Source of the DNA: Lishizhenia sp965656535
GTDB taxonomy: Bacteria > Bacteroidota > Bacteroidia > Flavobacteriales_D > Crocinitomicaceae
Assembly: GCA_965656535.1 (NCBI GenBank)
Contig: CBFHKX010000001.1
Coordinates: 930,001 to 994,000, forward strand
Reading direction: 5' to 3'
Length of the DNA stretch: 64,000 nucleotides
Below the pieces are notes generated by a model. It did no database searches and was not told where the DNA came from. It saw only the letters and a list, made by a program, of their open reading frames with translations. Below are positions 8,994 through 18,913 of this stretch, piece by piece (position 1 is the stretch's first letter; every line of letters starts with the position of its first letter). The position numbers and the translations under genes were made by a program.

Positions 8994-9737
8994 ATGAGTA
9001 TTGTTAATCAAATAGATATAAAAAATGTCCCAGAACATGTTGCTATTATCATGGATGGTAATGGCAGATGGGCTAAAATGCAAGGAGAAATGCGTTTGTT
9101 TGGACATACTTCTGGTGTGGAGTCTGTAAGAGAAGCAATTTCGGCATGTTTAGATCTGGGCGTGAAATACCTAACCTTATATACCTTTTCTACAGAAAAT
9201 TGGAACCGTCCAAAAGAAGAGGTAGACGGACTAATGAATCTAATGGTTCAAACCATATCAGGAGAGGTGGATACACTTCAAGAGAATGAAGTTATGTTAC
9301 ATTCTATTGGAGATGAAGAACAGCTGCCTTCGGATTGTTTAAATGAATTGAACCAAGCTAAAGATAAGTTAAAAGCAAATACTAAGCTTAATCTCATACT
9401 TGCCTTAAACTATAGCGCAAGAACGGAGTTGATAAAGGCAACTAAAGCGATTGCTCAAAAAGTAGAACAAAAATTAATTAAAGCAGAAGACGTTAGTGAA
9501 TCAATGATTCAAAACGAATTATATACGGCAAACTTTCCCGATCCTGAACTACTAATTCGTACCTCTGGGGAGTATAGAATTAGTAATTTTTTACTTTGGC
9601 AAATCGCTTATTCAGAGCTTTACTTTACAGATAAATTATGGCCAGACTTTAAAAAAGAAGATCTTTTTAAGGCAATTTTAAATTATCAAAGTAGAGAAAG
9701 AAGATTTGGCAAAGTTTCAGAACAACTTATTTCATAA
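8994..9737 (+). CDS. uppS: Undecaprenyl diphosphate synthase (isoprenyl transferase)
   Basis: 247 residues. The cis-prenyltransferase signature is present: IMDGNGRWAKMQG with the catalytic Asp at 21, LTLYTFSTENWNRP, and the C-terminal PDPELLIRTSGEYRISNFLL with the diphosphate-binding Arg residues. The enzyme adds isopentenyl units to farnesyl diphosphate to make the C55 lipid carrier for peptidoglycan and O-antigen. It is followed after 1 bp by bamA, and the uppS-bamA-skp-skp-murI order is a conserved Bacteroidota envelope cluster. Confidence 0.97.
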   Translation: MSIVNQIDIKNVPEHVAIIMDGNGRWAKMQGEMRLFGHTSGVESVREAISACLDLGVKYLTLYTFSTENWNRPKEEVDGLMNLMVQTISGEVDTLQENEVMLHSIGDEEQLPSDCLNELNQAKDKLKANTKLNLILALNYSARTELIKATKAIAQKVEQKLIKAEDVSESMIQNELYTANFPDPELLIRTSGEYRISNFLLWQIAYSELYFTDKLWPDFKKEDLFKAILNYQSRERRFGKVSEQLIS

Positions 9738-9738
9738 T

Positions 9739-12264
9739 ATGATAAAATCAGCACATATACTCGTATTTATTTTATTTGCATTTGGTGGTTTCGCACAGTT
9801 AAATGTAGATTATCAAAACCCGAAAGAGTATGAGATAGGTCCTATTCGAATTGAAGGTGCTGATAATTTTGATCACTCAGCTATTCGAATTATTTCTGGA
9901 TTAAGGCAAGGAGACGATATTGTTATTCCTGGAGAAGACATCTCTAAGGCAATAAAGAATTTATGGGACGAAGGTTTGTTTTCTGATGTTCAGATTTTCC
10001 AAGAAAAAATAGAAGCCAATATTATTTATTTAACAATTAAGTTGGTTCCTCGACCAAAATTATCACGATTTAAATTTATTGGAGTAGAAAAGAAAGAAGC
10101 TGATAAGATTCGTGAAGAAATCAAGTTGTTTTCGGGAAAAAATATTACAGAAAGTTTAATTTTTAATACGAAAACACAAGTAGAAGCTTTCTATAAAGAA
10201 AAAGGCTATTACACTGTGCAAGCAAATATCATTCGACAGCAAGATAGCTTGATGAATAACTCAGAGATTTTCTTGATAAAAGTAAATAAGGGTAAAAAGG
10301 TTAAAATAGAAGAAATTAATTTCATTGGAGCGAGTGCTGTAAAGTCGGCCAAATTAGCAAGGGCAATGAAAGATACAAAGCAGAAAGTATTCTGGAGATT
10401 CTTCAAGCGCTCAAAATTCTCGAAAGTAGCTTATCAGAGAGATAAAGATCTTATGATGCTCAAATTTAAAGAAATTGGATTGCGTGATGCAGAGATTATT
10501 AAGGATTCTATTTATTTGAAAGACGATAAAAATCTAATCGTTGACATTCATATTGACGAAGGGGAAAAATACTACTTTGGTGATGTTAGTTGGGTTGGAA
10601 ATTCAAAATACAGAAGCTCGTTTTTAGATACAATTCTAGGAATCAAAAAAGGAGATCTATACAATCAAGCTTTATTAGAACAGCGCTTATTTCAAAGTAT
10701 GGATGGTAGAGATATCACGTCATTGTATATGGATAAAGGACATCTCTTTTTTCAAGTAGTTCCTATTGAAACAGGTGTAGATGATCATCACATTAATTAT
10801 GAAATGAGAATCATTGAAGGGAAAGAAGCTCGTGTTAAAAACATTATTATTAAAGGAAATACGAAGACAAATGAACACGTTATTCGTCGAGAAATTAGAA
10901 TGAAGCCAGGTGATTTGTTTAACAGGAATGATATTATTCGAACACAAAGAGAACTTGCTCAGCTTGGCTATTTTGATACGGAGAATATGAACTTCATACC
11001 CTTACCAAATCCGCAAGATGGAACAGTGGATATAGAAGTGATTGTTGCAGAAAAGTCATCTGATCAAATAGAACTTTCTGGTGGTTATGGAGCCGGAAGG
11101 TTGATAGGTACACTTGGTTTGACTTTTAATAATTTTTCAATTCAAAATTTCTTTAAGAAAAGCTCATGGCAACCTTTACCTTCTGGAGATGGTCAGCGAT
11201 TATCTATTCGTGCACAAACGAATGGTAGATTGTTTCAGTCGTACAACTTCTCGTTCACAGAACCATGGTTAGGAGGTAAAAAGCCAAATGCATTAAGTGT
11301 GTATTTAACACATTCTTTATTTTCCCAGAATGGAAATGTATTTGACCGTTCAGATGACGAATATTCGGGAATTTCTATTACTCGTTCAGGTATCGGTCTG
11401 CAGCGCAGAAAAAAGGTGCCAGATGATTATTTTTCTGCATATTATGAAATTAGTTACCAGTATTTTGATGTAAGAAATTATGCTTTACTATCAATAGAAG
11501 ACGGTTTTTCAAATAATATTGTGGGTACATATGTTCTTTCTAGAAATTCGGTTGATGCTCCTATTTACCCAAAAGGAGGTTCAAAAATTACATTTACTGC
11601 AAAAGGTACTTTGCCCTATTCTAAGTTCGACGGTGTGGAGGATTATTCTACAATTTCCAACCAAGAAAGAATAAAGTTCAACGAATTTTATAAAATGAAA
11701 CTAACGGGTGAATGGTATTTGCCTCTGACAAGAGACAAAAAATTAGTGTTAATGCCTAAATTTGGTTTTGGATTTATGGGTGCTTACACAGAAGGTAAAG
11801 GGTTAAGTGCATTTGATAGATTTACACTTGGTGGAAATGCACTCGGAGCTCAGCAACAACAGTTTAATGGAACAGAGCTAATAAGTTTAAGAGGATACGG
11901 TACGCAAAATGCAATTGTAAGTAGAGCACAAGGAGATCCGTTAATCGCTAAATACACTTTAGAGTTAAGATATCCAATAAGTTTGAATCCATCTGCAACC
12001 TTCTTTGTAGTAGGTTTTGCCGAGGCCGGAAATACGTATACACGACTGTCCAAATTCAATCCATTTAATGTTAAGCGCGCTGTTGGTGGTGGTTTAAGAG
12101 TGTTTTTACCTATGTTTGGGATGCTAGGGTTTGACTATGGTTGGGGAATAGATCCTTTGGATAGTCACAGTCAAGGTTTTGGTACTCCAGATGATCCTGG
12201 AGCAACTGGAAAACCGGTAGGTCAGTTTCAATTCACGATCGGTGCTAATTTGGGAGATCTTTAA
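9739..12264 (+). CDS. bamA: BamA outer-membrane protein assembly factor
   Basis: 841 residues from the ATG at 9739. An in-frame ATG at 9706 inside uppS is longer, but only the 9739 start gives a proper signal peptide (MIKSAHILVFILFAFGGFAQ) and it lies 1 bp after the uppS stop. Several POTRA domains occupy about residues 25-430 (repeated units such as VKNIIIKGNTKTNEHVIRRE), followed by the 16-strand barrel with the lid-loop signature LRGYG. BamA inserts beta-barrel proteins into the outer membrane. The C-terminus reads QFQFTIGANLGDL, so the protein does not end on the usual aromatic residue but a few residues after it. The two Skp genes follow. Confidence 0.95.
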   Translation: MIKSAHILVFILFAFGGFAQLNVDYQNPKEYEIGPIRIEGADNFDHSAIRIISGLRQGDDIVIPGEDISKAIKNLWDEGLFSDVQIFQEKIEANIIYLTIKLVPRPKLSRFKFIGVEKKEADKIREEIKLFSGKNITESLIFNTKTQVEAFYKEKGYYTVQANIIRQQDSLMNNSEIFLIKVNKGKKVKIEEINFIGASAVKSAKLARAMKDTKQKVFWRFFKRSKFSKVAYQRDKDLMMLKFKEIGLRDAEIIKDSIYLKDDKNLIVDIHIDEGEKYYFGDVSWVGNSKYRSSFLDTILGIKKGDLYNQALLEQRLFQSMDGRDITSLYMDKGHLFFQVVPIETGVDDHHINYEMRIIEGKEARVKNIIIKGNTKTNEHVIRREIRMKPGDLFNRNDIIRTQRELAQLGYFDTENMNFIPLPNPQDGTVDIEVIVAEKSSDQIELSGGYGAGRLIGTLGLTFNNFSIQNFFKKSSWQPLPSGDGQRLSIRAQTNGRLFQSYNFSFTEPWLGGKKPNALSVYLTHSLFSQNGNVFDRSDDEYSGISITRSGIGLQRRKKVPDDYFSAYYEISYQYFDVRNYALLSIEDGFSNNIVGTYVLSRNSVDAPIYPKGGSKITFTAKGTLPYSKFDGVEDYSTISNQERIKFNEFYKMKLTGEWYLPLTRDKKLVLMPKFGFGFMGAYTEGKGLSAFDRFTLGGNALGAQQQQFNGTELISLRGYGTQNAIVSRAQGDPLIAKYTLELRYPISLNPSATFFVVGFAEAGNTYTRLSKFNPFNVKRAVGGGLRVFLPMFGMLGFDYGWGIDPLDSHSQGFGTPDDPGATGKPVGQFQFTIGANLGDL

Positions 12265-12315
12265 TAATTGCAATAATTGTATTATTTTCGCCGTTCTGTA
12301 AGGAAATTTAAAACT

Positions 12316-12834
12316 ATGAAAGCTTTCTTTTTTACCTTTATTTTATTAATTGGCACGAGCTTTGCTTCTATCAGTCAGAAGTACGGATATATTGATTCTG
12401 ATTTTATTTTGGAAAATATGACAGAATATATAGATGCAAAAAGTAAATTAGATAAATTTGCGGAACGTTGGCAGAAAGAAATGGAAGATAGGTTTGAAGC
12501 ACTTCAGAAGAAAAAAGATGAATTTGCAAGAGTAGAAGCTGTTTTGCCCGAAGAAGAAAAGTTGAAAAGATTAGAAGAAATAGAAAATCTTGAAACCGAA
12601 ACGTTAGAAATGCAAAAAGCACGTTTTGGAGTAAAGGGTGATTTATTCGCCAAAAGAAAAGAGTTAATAGAGCCTATACAAGACAAAGTGTTTGATGCAT
12701 TAGAAAAAGTAGCGAGTAGAGGAAGATATTTATTTGTGTTTGACAAAGCGAATCAATCAAACTTAGTTTATGCAGATTCGAAGTCAGATTTAAGTAAACT
12801 TGTACTCAGAGAATTAGGAGTATCAATAAAATAA
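12316..12834 (+). CDS. OmpH/Skp-family periplasmic chaperone, copy 1
   Basis: 172 residues from the ATG at 12316, which starts a clean signal peptide (MKAFFFTFILLIGTSFASIS). A longer frame from 12277 would add 13 charged residues in front and is less likely. The mature part starts KYGYIDSDFILENMTEYIDA, the Skp/OmpH opening, followed by a long charged coiled coil and a closing beta segment (YLFVFDKANQSNLVYAD). Skp trimers hold unfolded outer-membrane proteins in the periplasm and deliver them to BamA, encoded just upstream. TATTTTCG in the gap before the gene is one base off the -7 consensus, so an internal promoter is possible. Confidence 0.93.
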   Translation: MKAFFFTFILLIGTSFASISQKYGYIDSDFILENMTEYIDAKSKLDKFAERWQKEMEDRFEALQKKKDEFARVEAVLPEEEKLKRLEEIENLETETLEMQKARFGVKGDLFAKRKELIEPIQDKVFDALEKVASRGRYLFVFDKANQSNLVYADSKSDLSKLVLRELGVSIK

Positions 12835-12846
12835 ATAAAGTAAAGA

Positions 12847-13356
12847 ATGAAAAAAGGAATTTTAGCATTAGCAATGATCATGAGTATTGGAGTTATGATG
12901 GCGCAGAATATTGCGCATGTTAACTCTCAAAAAGTTATTGATACTATGCCATCGAGATTAGCAGCAGAGAACGAACTAGCTCAAATGGAGGAAAGGTTGA
13001 GTAAAGACTTACAAGCGGATCAAGCAAAGTTACAAGAAGATATTAGAGCTTTTGAGGCAGAAGCTTCAACTTTGTCTAAGTCATTACTTGAATATGAGCA
13101 AAGTAGATTGCAGAAAAAGCAGCAAGCACTACAAGCTAAGGCACAAGAGTATGATCAGAAACTTCAATTGTATACACAAGAGTTAAATGGTCCAATTTTA
13201 GAAAAAGTACAGGCAGCTATCCAGAAGGTGGCTGAACTAGAAGGCGTTGATTATGTGGTAGACGAATCAATGTTGCTTTATATGAAAGGAAAAGATTTAA
13301 CAGATAAGGTGATTACTGAAGTGCTAAAGACAGATAAAGTGTCTGCTGCTAACTAG
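12847..13356 (+). CDS. OmpH/Skp-family periplasmic chaperone, copy 2
   Basis: 169 residues with a signal peptide (about 1-19, ending MMAQ), the opening NIAHVNSQKVIDTMPS, a long Gln/Lys/Glu-rich coiled coil and the terminal VDYVVDESMLLYMKGKDLT segment. It is a paralogue of the preceding gene, 12 bp downstream. Tandem Skp genes after bamA are common in Bacteroidota. Whether they form mixed trimers is unknown. A strong terminator follows. Confidence 0.93.
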   Translation: MKKGILALAMIMSIGVMMAQNIAHVNSQKVIDTMPSRLAAENELAQMEERLSKDLQADQAKLQEDIRAFEAEASTLSKSLLEYEQSRLQKKQQALQAKAQEYDQKLQLYTQELNGPILEKVQAAIQKVAELEGVDYVVDESMLLYMKGKDLTDKVITEVLKTDKVSAAN

Positions 13357-13374
13357 AAATTAAATCGTATTTTT

Positions 13375-13407
13375 AAAACCGGACAAGATAACTTGTTCGG
13401 TTTTTTT
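13375..13407 (+). terminator. Rho-independent terminator after second skp gene
   Basis: AAAACCGGACAAG and CTTGTTCGGTTTT form a 13-bp stem with one wobble pair and an ATAA loop, running into seven T. It lies just before murI, so murI may have its own promoter or depend on read-through. Confidence 0.88.
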
Positions 13408-13421
13408 GTATCTAATTGCCC

Positions 13422-14282
13422 ATGAGAAAAGGAGTGGATGTTGTTAAAGGTAAGATTGGCGTATTCGATTCTGGATATGGCGGATTAACAGTTTTAAAGG
13501 AATTGATTAATGTTCTACCCAATTATGATTATGTTTATTTCGGGGATAACGCTCGTGCTCCTTATGGAACAAAGTCATACGAAGTAGTATTGAATTATAC
13601 TTTAGAAGCTATAGAGTTCCTTTTTGAAAAGGGGTGTGAACTCATAATTTTAGCGTGTAATACAGCTTCGGCTAAAGCCTTACGAACAATTCAACAAACC
13701 ATTCTACCTATAAAGTATCCGGGTAAAAGAGTATTAGGGGTTATACGACCATCAACAGAATTGGTGGGTGGTAGGTCTAAATCAAAAAAAATAGGAGTCT
13801 TAGCTACTCAAGGAACCGTAAATTCGAACTCTTATAGAATAGAACTTTTGCGATTTAATGAGGGTGTTGAAGTATTTCAATTGGCTTGTCCGCTTTGGGT
13901 ACCTCTTATTGAGAATAAAAAGTGGGACAGTGCAGAAGGACGTGCGTTAATCAAGCAAGATGTTGACGCTTTATTGAAATTAAATTCAGATATTGATACC
14001 ATAATCTTAGCTTGCACTCACTTTCCACTCATAATAGATTACTTAACAGAAATAATTCCTAATCATATATCTATTCTAGGACAAGGAAGTATAGTTGCTA
14101 AAAGTTTAAGAGATTACTTAAAAAAGCATGAGTGGTTAGATAAGAAATTATGTAAAGCAAAAAACCTTACATTTTATACTTCTGAGGAGATAAGTATGTT
14201 TACTAATTTTGTAAAGTTGGAATTCTCAAATATTTTCACAGATTACAAAGTTTTGAATTTTAATAAAACAAATTGTGAATAA
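13422..14282 (+). CDS. murI: Glutamate racemase
   Basis: 286 residues from the ATG at 13422; a TTG two codons earlier is possible but less likely. The racemase motifs are FDSGYGGLTVLKEL (about 15-28), FGDNARAPYG, LACNTASAKAL with catalytic Cys79, and LACTHFPL with the second catalytic Cys198. The enzyme converts L-glutamate to D-glutamate for peptidoglycan. The start is only about 15 bp after the terminator of the upstream chaperone genes, which is unusually tight. Confidence 0.95.
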   Translation: MRKGVDVVKGKIGVFDSGYGGLTVLKELINVLPNYDYVYFGDNARAPYGTKSYEVVLNYTLEAIEFLFEKGCELIILACNTASAKALRTIQQTILPIKYPGKRVLGVIRPSTELVGGRSKSKKIGVLATQGTVNSNSYRIELLRFNEGVEVFQLACPLWVPLIENKKWDSAEGRALIKQDVDALLKLNSDIDTIILACTHFPLIIDYLTEIIPNHISILGQGSIVAKSLRDYLKKHEWLDKKLCKAKNLTFYTSEEISMFTNFVKLEFSNIFTDYKVLNFNKTNCE

Positions 14283-14433
14283 TTTAACGGGTAGATTAAC
14301 TATTTACATTTTAAGACATCAAAAACCACTTTATTTTTATTTCTATACAAGTATTATATCTTTTTTATTTAAAGCTAAATTATAGTACTTTATGAATGTT
14401 AAATTATAAACACTTTTTTAAAAATATACATTT

Positions 14434-14949
14434 ATGGCTTTAATTAAATCATGTAGGGGAAGAAAACCGAAAATTGGCGAAAAAACTTGGTTAGCCAAAA
14501 ATGCAACATTAGTTGGAGATTTGGTTATCGGCAACGAATGTTCGGTATGGTTTAATGCGGTTATTCGAGCAGATGTTAATACAATTTTAATCGGAAACGA
14601 GGTAAATATACAAGATGGTGCAATTATTCACTGTACATATGAAAAAACGACAACAGAGATTGGAGATCGGGTGAGTATAGGTCATAAAGCGTTGGTGCAC
14701 GGATGTACAATTGAGAGTGATGTTTTGATTGGAATGGGAGCTATAGTTATGGATGATTGCTACATTGAGTCGGGTTCTATTGTAGCTGCGGGAGCAGTTT
14801 TGTTAGAAGGTACTAGAGTGGTCTCTGGTAGTGTTTTTGCAGGAGTTCCGGCAAGAAAAGTAAAAGAAATTACGCCAGAGTTATTTAAAGGAGAAGTTCA
14901 ACGCATCGCCAAGAACTATAAGTTATACGCTTCTTGGATGCAAGATTAG
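14434..14949 (+). CDS. Gamma-class carbonic anhydrase-like hexapeptide-repeat protein
   Basis: 171 residues made of left-handed beta-helix hexapeptide repeats (for example VIGNECSVWFNAVIRADVN). Three histidines are placed like the zinc ligands of gamma carbonic anhydrases: H66 in IIHCTYE, H84 and H89 in IGHKALVHGCTI. Proteins of this YrdA/PaaY-like family bind metal and form trimers; activity varies, so carbonic anhydrase function is likely but not certain. It stands alone, flanked by gaps of about 150 and 190 bp. Confidence 0.85.
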   Translation: MALIKSCRGRKPKIGEKTWLAKNATLVGDLVIGNECSVWFNAVIRADVNTILIGNEVNIQDGAIIHCTYEKTTTEIGDRVSIGHKALVHGCTIESDVLIGMGAIVMDDCYIESGSIVAAGAVLLEGTRVVSGSVFAGVPARKVKEITPELFKGEVQRIAKNYKLYASWMQD

Positions 14950-15073
14950 GTAAATTGTAGACCTGTATAATTATTAGTTAAATAGAAGAAATTAACACAT
15001 TTTAAGAAAGCTCTTTCTGTATCTTTGTTTACAGTAATAGGAAAAATGTGTGTTGAAATTTAATAAAAGCACC

Positions 15074-15102
15074 TTGTTTCACGGCTAATTTTTCTATATT
15101 TA
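15074..15102 (+). promoter_or_regulatory. Promoter of the TonB receptor operon
   Basis: TTG at 15074-15076 is followed after 18 bp by TATATTTA at 15095-15102, one base off the -7 consensus TAnnTTTG. A second, exact -7 element (TATCTTTG) lies at 15020-15027. Either would give a leader of about 35-110 nt before the ATG at 15144. Confidence 0.5.
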
Positions 15103-15143
15103 CGAGCTTTGTTGCTAAAGAGTATAAAATTTAAACTGTACTT

Positions 15144-18100
15144 ATGTTAAAGAAATTCAACTTGTTAATTACAAGTATCTTGTTGACAGTGGCTTACAGC
15201 TTCGGTCAAACTGGTTTAGGAACCATTAAAGGTTCTGTTAAAGATAGAGATACTGAAGAAATGGTGCCTTTTGCTAAAGTTGTCCTTATTCAGGCCGAAC
15301 AAGTAAAAGGTGGTGCCGAAACAGATTTTGATGGTAAATTCCAAATAAATTCTGTCGCTCCAGGAACGTATGATGTAGAGGTAAGGTCTGGTGATGGACA
15401 CTCTCCAAAACGTTTAGAAGATGTAATTATATCTTCTGATAGAATTACCTTTTTAGATAATATCGAAATCGGGAAGCCGAGCGATGTTACGATGATAGAA
15501 GAGGTTGAGGTTGTAGCGTATGCTGTACCGTTAATTGATAGAGATGGTGGTGCTTCTGGGGCTACGATTACCCGAGAGGATATTGCTAAACTTCCAGTGC
15601 GTTCAGCTTCTGGTGTAGCTGGTACTGTTGGTGGTGTCAATATAGACGAGGGTTCTGGAGATATTTCGGTTCGTGGTGCTCGTTCGGATGGTACTTTCTT
15701 TTATATAGATGGTATTAAGGTAAGAGGTTCTTCTTCTTTGCCAAAATCTGCTATACAAGAGGTTTCTGTAATTACAGGTGGTTTACCTGCTAACTATGGT
15801 GATGCAACTGGTGGTATTATTTCGGTTACCACAAGAGGTCCTTCTGCAAGATACTTCGGTTCTTTGGAGGCTGTTACTTCAGGGTTTTATATAAATGGAA
15901 GTGATCCTGATGGTTACGATGGAAGAGTTTTTGGGTTAGATAAATATGGATACAACCTTGTTGAAGGATTGTTGTCTGGTCCTTTATTAATGCGTAAAGA
16001 TGAAAACGGTGAGAAAACTGATCCTATTTTAGGATTCTTGCTTTCTGTTAACTACTCAGATATTTTAGATAACCGTCCTATTGCAGGTGGTGGGTATCGT
16101 ATTAAAAAAGAAGCAAGAGATGAATTGTTAGCTAATCCACTTCGTCCTTCTGGAACAGGAGTAGGTAACTTCAGTAATGCAAACTTTTTGAGAGCCGATG
16201 ATTTTGAAACAGTTCCATGGAGAATGAATGCAAGAAGAAGAGATTTAATCGCAGCTGCTAAGATTGATGTGAATACCGGGCCATCAGTTAACCTTACGTT
16301 TGGTGGTTCTATGAATTACAATACAGGTAAAAACTACAGCTTTAGAAATTCACTTCTTAATTTCTCAAATTTTGGAAATACAACAAGTTTTGACTGGAGA
16401 GTTTACGGACGTTTTACACAGCGTTTCGTTAATGATACAGAAGGTTCTAGTTCTAAAGTGAAAAGTGCTTTTTACTCATTAATGGTTGATTACTCTAAAG
16501 AAACAAGTAGAAACTTTGACGAAGATCACGAGTTCAATATTTTTAATTATGGTCATGTTGGTACCTTTGAAACGAGAAGAAGTCCTTCTTACGAATTTTC
16601 TGAGGCGGGTGATAGTTTAATTCATTCAGGTTTTAACGATGAAGAAGTATTCTTTACTCCTTCATCAACGAATCCTCAGTTAGCTGCTATTACTTCTCAA
16701 TATTACGATTTGTTTGATGATGCAACTGGACGTTACGAGAACCTTATACAGTTAAGTCAAGGTAACGCACTGAGAAATGGTGATTCTCCTCAATCTGTTT
16801 ATAATTTATGGGATAATATTGGAACGCCATTTAATAGCTTTGGAAAATTTGAAAACGATCAGTTCCGTGTTACAGGTTCAGGTTCTGTTAACATCGGAGA
16901 TCACTCCATCTCTTTAGGTTTTGAATATGAGCAAAGATGGGATAGAGGTTGGTCTTCAGGTAGATTAGGCCCTATCGGAATTTGGAATATCGCTCGTCAA
17001 TATGCAAACTTCCATATTCAGGAGTTAGATCAAAACCAGGTTAACTATGATTTCTTTGGAACATTCCCAAGAGCAACATATGAAAGACTGAATTCAGGTT
17101 ATGCATTCTTATCCGGAACTGGCGAATTTGGTGGAGCAGAAAACAGTGATGAGCAATTCTTTTTTGATTATAATTTAAGGCAAAAGCTTGGATTGCCAGT
17201 TGATGGAACTGATTTTATTGATATCGATGCTTACGATCCAAATGTGTTTCAACTTGATATGTTCTCACCAGATGAATTATTAAATGGTGGACAAAATTAC
17301 ATCTCTTATTATGGTTACGACCATACAGGAGAGAAAGTAAGAGGAGCTACAGATATTGGTAAGTATTTTAACGATTTTGATGAAAATGGAAATTATGAAC
17401 GTTTTATTGGAGCTTATCAGCCAGTTTACATTGCAGGTTACATCATGGATAAATTTGCATTCGATGATATCGTATTCAACGTAGGATTGAGAGTAGATGT
17501 TTTTGACGCTAACCAACCAGTTCTAAAAGATAACTTCCTTGTCTATAATGCTTATGATGCTGCGTCTACAAGACAAAGAGCACAGACTTTAGGATTAGAC
17601 TGGGTAGATATTCCTGAAAACATTGAAGATGATTTTGTTGTATATGTAAATGATGTCAATAATCCAACTCAAATTAATGGTTTTAGAGACGGAGAAATTT
17701 GGTATGATGCACAAGGTGTTCAAACAGAAGATCCTTCTACATTGAGAGGTTCCGCTGGTATCGCACCTTATTTGGTTGATCCTTCGGCTTCTACTCCTCA
17801 GGCAGATGCATTTGAAGATTACAGCCCGCAAATTTCAGTAATGCCTAGGATTGCATTCTCATTCCCAATTTCGGATGAAGCTTCTTTCTTCGCAAACTAT
17901 GATATCTTAACTAAACGTCCAACTAACGGAGTTCGTTTTGACCCTATTGATTATCAATTTATACAAGATAGAAACGTTATCATCAATAACGCTGGTTTAA
18001 GACCAGAGAAAACGATTGATTATGCGATAGGTTTCCAGCAAGTACTAACTAGAACATCTTCTCTTAAGATAAACGCATTTTATCGTGAACAAAGAGACAA

Positions 18101-18893
18101 CGTTCAGTTAAGAAATGTTTTTGAAGCTTATCCTAATACTTACAGAACCTTTGGTAACCGTGATTTTGGTACGGTAAAAGGTATTACGATTGCTTACGAT
18201 TTAAGAAAAACAGGAAACGTTAGAATGACAGCAAACTATACATTACAGTTTGCAGATGGTACGGGTTCTGATGCTGGTTCAGCACTTAACTTGGTAAACT
18301 CAGGTCAGCCTAACTTAAGAACTATATTCCCTTATTCTTTCGATCAGCGTCATGCATTTGCAATTACGTTCGATTACAGATATGGAGCTGGAAAAGATTA
18401 TAACGGTCCTGTTATTAAGAACTTCAATGTTTTAGAAAACACAGGTTTAAATATCGTTACAAACATTAACTCAGGAACGCCATATAACGCAGCAAATCAA
18501 ATTGTTGATGCAGGAAGTTTTACACCACTTGGTCAAACTTTACAAGGAAGTTTGAATGGTTCTAGAAAGCCATGGACTTATAGATTAGACATGCAGTTGG
18601 ACAGAAACTTTGAGTTAGAGTTTGGTAAGGATGAAAACAAGAAGAAACAAGCTTTCTTAAATATATATATACGTGCTACGAACTTGTTCAATGCACAGAA
18701 TATAATTAACGTGTACAGAGCAACTGGTAATGCACAGGATGATGGATACTTAGCTGCAGCTCAGTTCCAAACTGCTATCGCTAACCAGTTAGATGAACAA
18801 TCGTTTAGAGATTACTACCAATTGAAAATTCAAAATCCTTTCAATATCTCTGCACCAAGAACAATTCGTTTAGGTGTAAAAATTGATTTTTAA
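15144..18893 (+). CDS. Very large TonB-dependent receptor with N-terminal carboxypeptidase-regulatory domain
   Basis: 1249 residues. Signal peptide about 1-21 (ends SFGQ). A carboxypeptidase-regulatory-like beta sandwich occupies about 25-110 (GTIKGSVKDRDTEEMVPFAK). A TonB plug spans about 140-235 (TITREDIAKLPVRS, ISVRGARSDGTFFYIDGIKV, GGLPANYGDATGGIISVTTR). A long barrel follows, ending PRTIRLGVKIDF with terminal Phe as expected for a BamA client. No SusD partner is nearby. Instead the next two genes, 20 and 26 bp apart, encode a large secreted protein and a PorV-like barrel, so the three probably form one operon and work together. Substrate unknown. A TBDR is certain; its role in protein export or surface assembly rather than nutrient import is speculation. 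Confidence 0.93.
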   Translation: MLKKFNLLITSILLTVAYSFGQTGLGTIKGSVKDRDTEEMVPFAKVVLIQAEQVKGGAETDFDGKFQINSVAPGTYDVEVRSGDGHSPKRLEDVIISSDRITFLDNIEIGKPSDVTMIEEVEVVAYAVPLIDRDGGASGATITREDIAKLPVRSASGVAGTVGGVNIDEGSGDISVRGARSDGTFFYIDGIKVRGSSSLPKSAIQEVSVITGGLPANYGDATGGIISVTTRGPSARYFGSLEAVTSGFYINGSDPDGYDGRVFGLDKYGYNLVEGLLSGPLLMRKDENGEKTDPILGFLLSVNYSDILDNRPIAGGGYRIKKEARDELLANPLRPSGTGVGNFSNANFLRADDFETVPWRMNARRRDLIAAAKIDVNTGPSVNLTFGGSMNYNTGKNYSFRNSLLNFSNFGNTTSFDWRVYGRFTQRFVNDTEGSSSKVKSAFYSLMVDYSKETSRNFDEDHEFNIFNYGHVGTFETRRSPSYEFSEAGDSLIHSGFNDEEVFFTPSSTNPQLAAITSQYYDLFDDATGRYENLIQLSQGNALRNGDSPQSVYNLWDNIGTPFNSFGKFENDQFRVTGSGSVNIGDHSISLGFEYEQRWDRGWSSGRLGPIGIWNIARQYANFHIQELDQNQVNYDFFGTFPRATYERLNSGYAFLSGTGEFGGAENSDEQFFFDYNLRQKLGLPVDGTDFIDIDAYDPNVFQLDMFSPDELLNGGQNYISYYGYDHTGEKVRGATDIGKYFNDFDENGNYERFIGAYQPVYIAGYIMDKFAFDDIVFNVGLRVDVFDANQPVLKDNFLVYNAYDAASTRQRAQTLGLDWVDIPENIEDDFVVYVNDVNNPTQINGFRDGEIWYDAQGVQTEDPSTLRGSAGIAPYLVDPSASTPQADAFEDYSPQISVMPRIAFSFPISDEASFFANYDILTKRPTNGVRFDPIDYQFIQDRNVIINNAGLRPEKTIDYAIGFQQVLTRTSSLKINAFYREQRDNVQLRNVFEAYPNTYRTFGNRDFGTVKGITIAYDLRKTGNVRMTANYTLQFADGTGSDAGSALNLVNSGQPNLRTIFPYSFDQRHAFAITFDYRYGAGKDYNGPVIKNFNVLENTGLNIVTNINSGTPYNAANQIVDAGSFTPLGQTLQGSLNGSRKPWTYRLDMQLDRNFELEFGKDENKKKQAFLNIYIRATNLFNAQNIINVYRATGNAQDDGYLAAAQFQTAIANQLDEQSFRDYYQLKIQNPFNISAPRTIRLGVKIDF

Positions 18894-18913
18894 TTAATTT
18901 AAAATAGAAGACT

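Noticed and set aside
9706..9738. Upstream in-frame start for bamA inside uppS
   Set aside because: It would place charged residues before the signal peptide; the ATG at 9739 directly follows the uppS stop.
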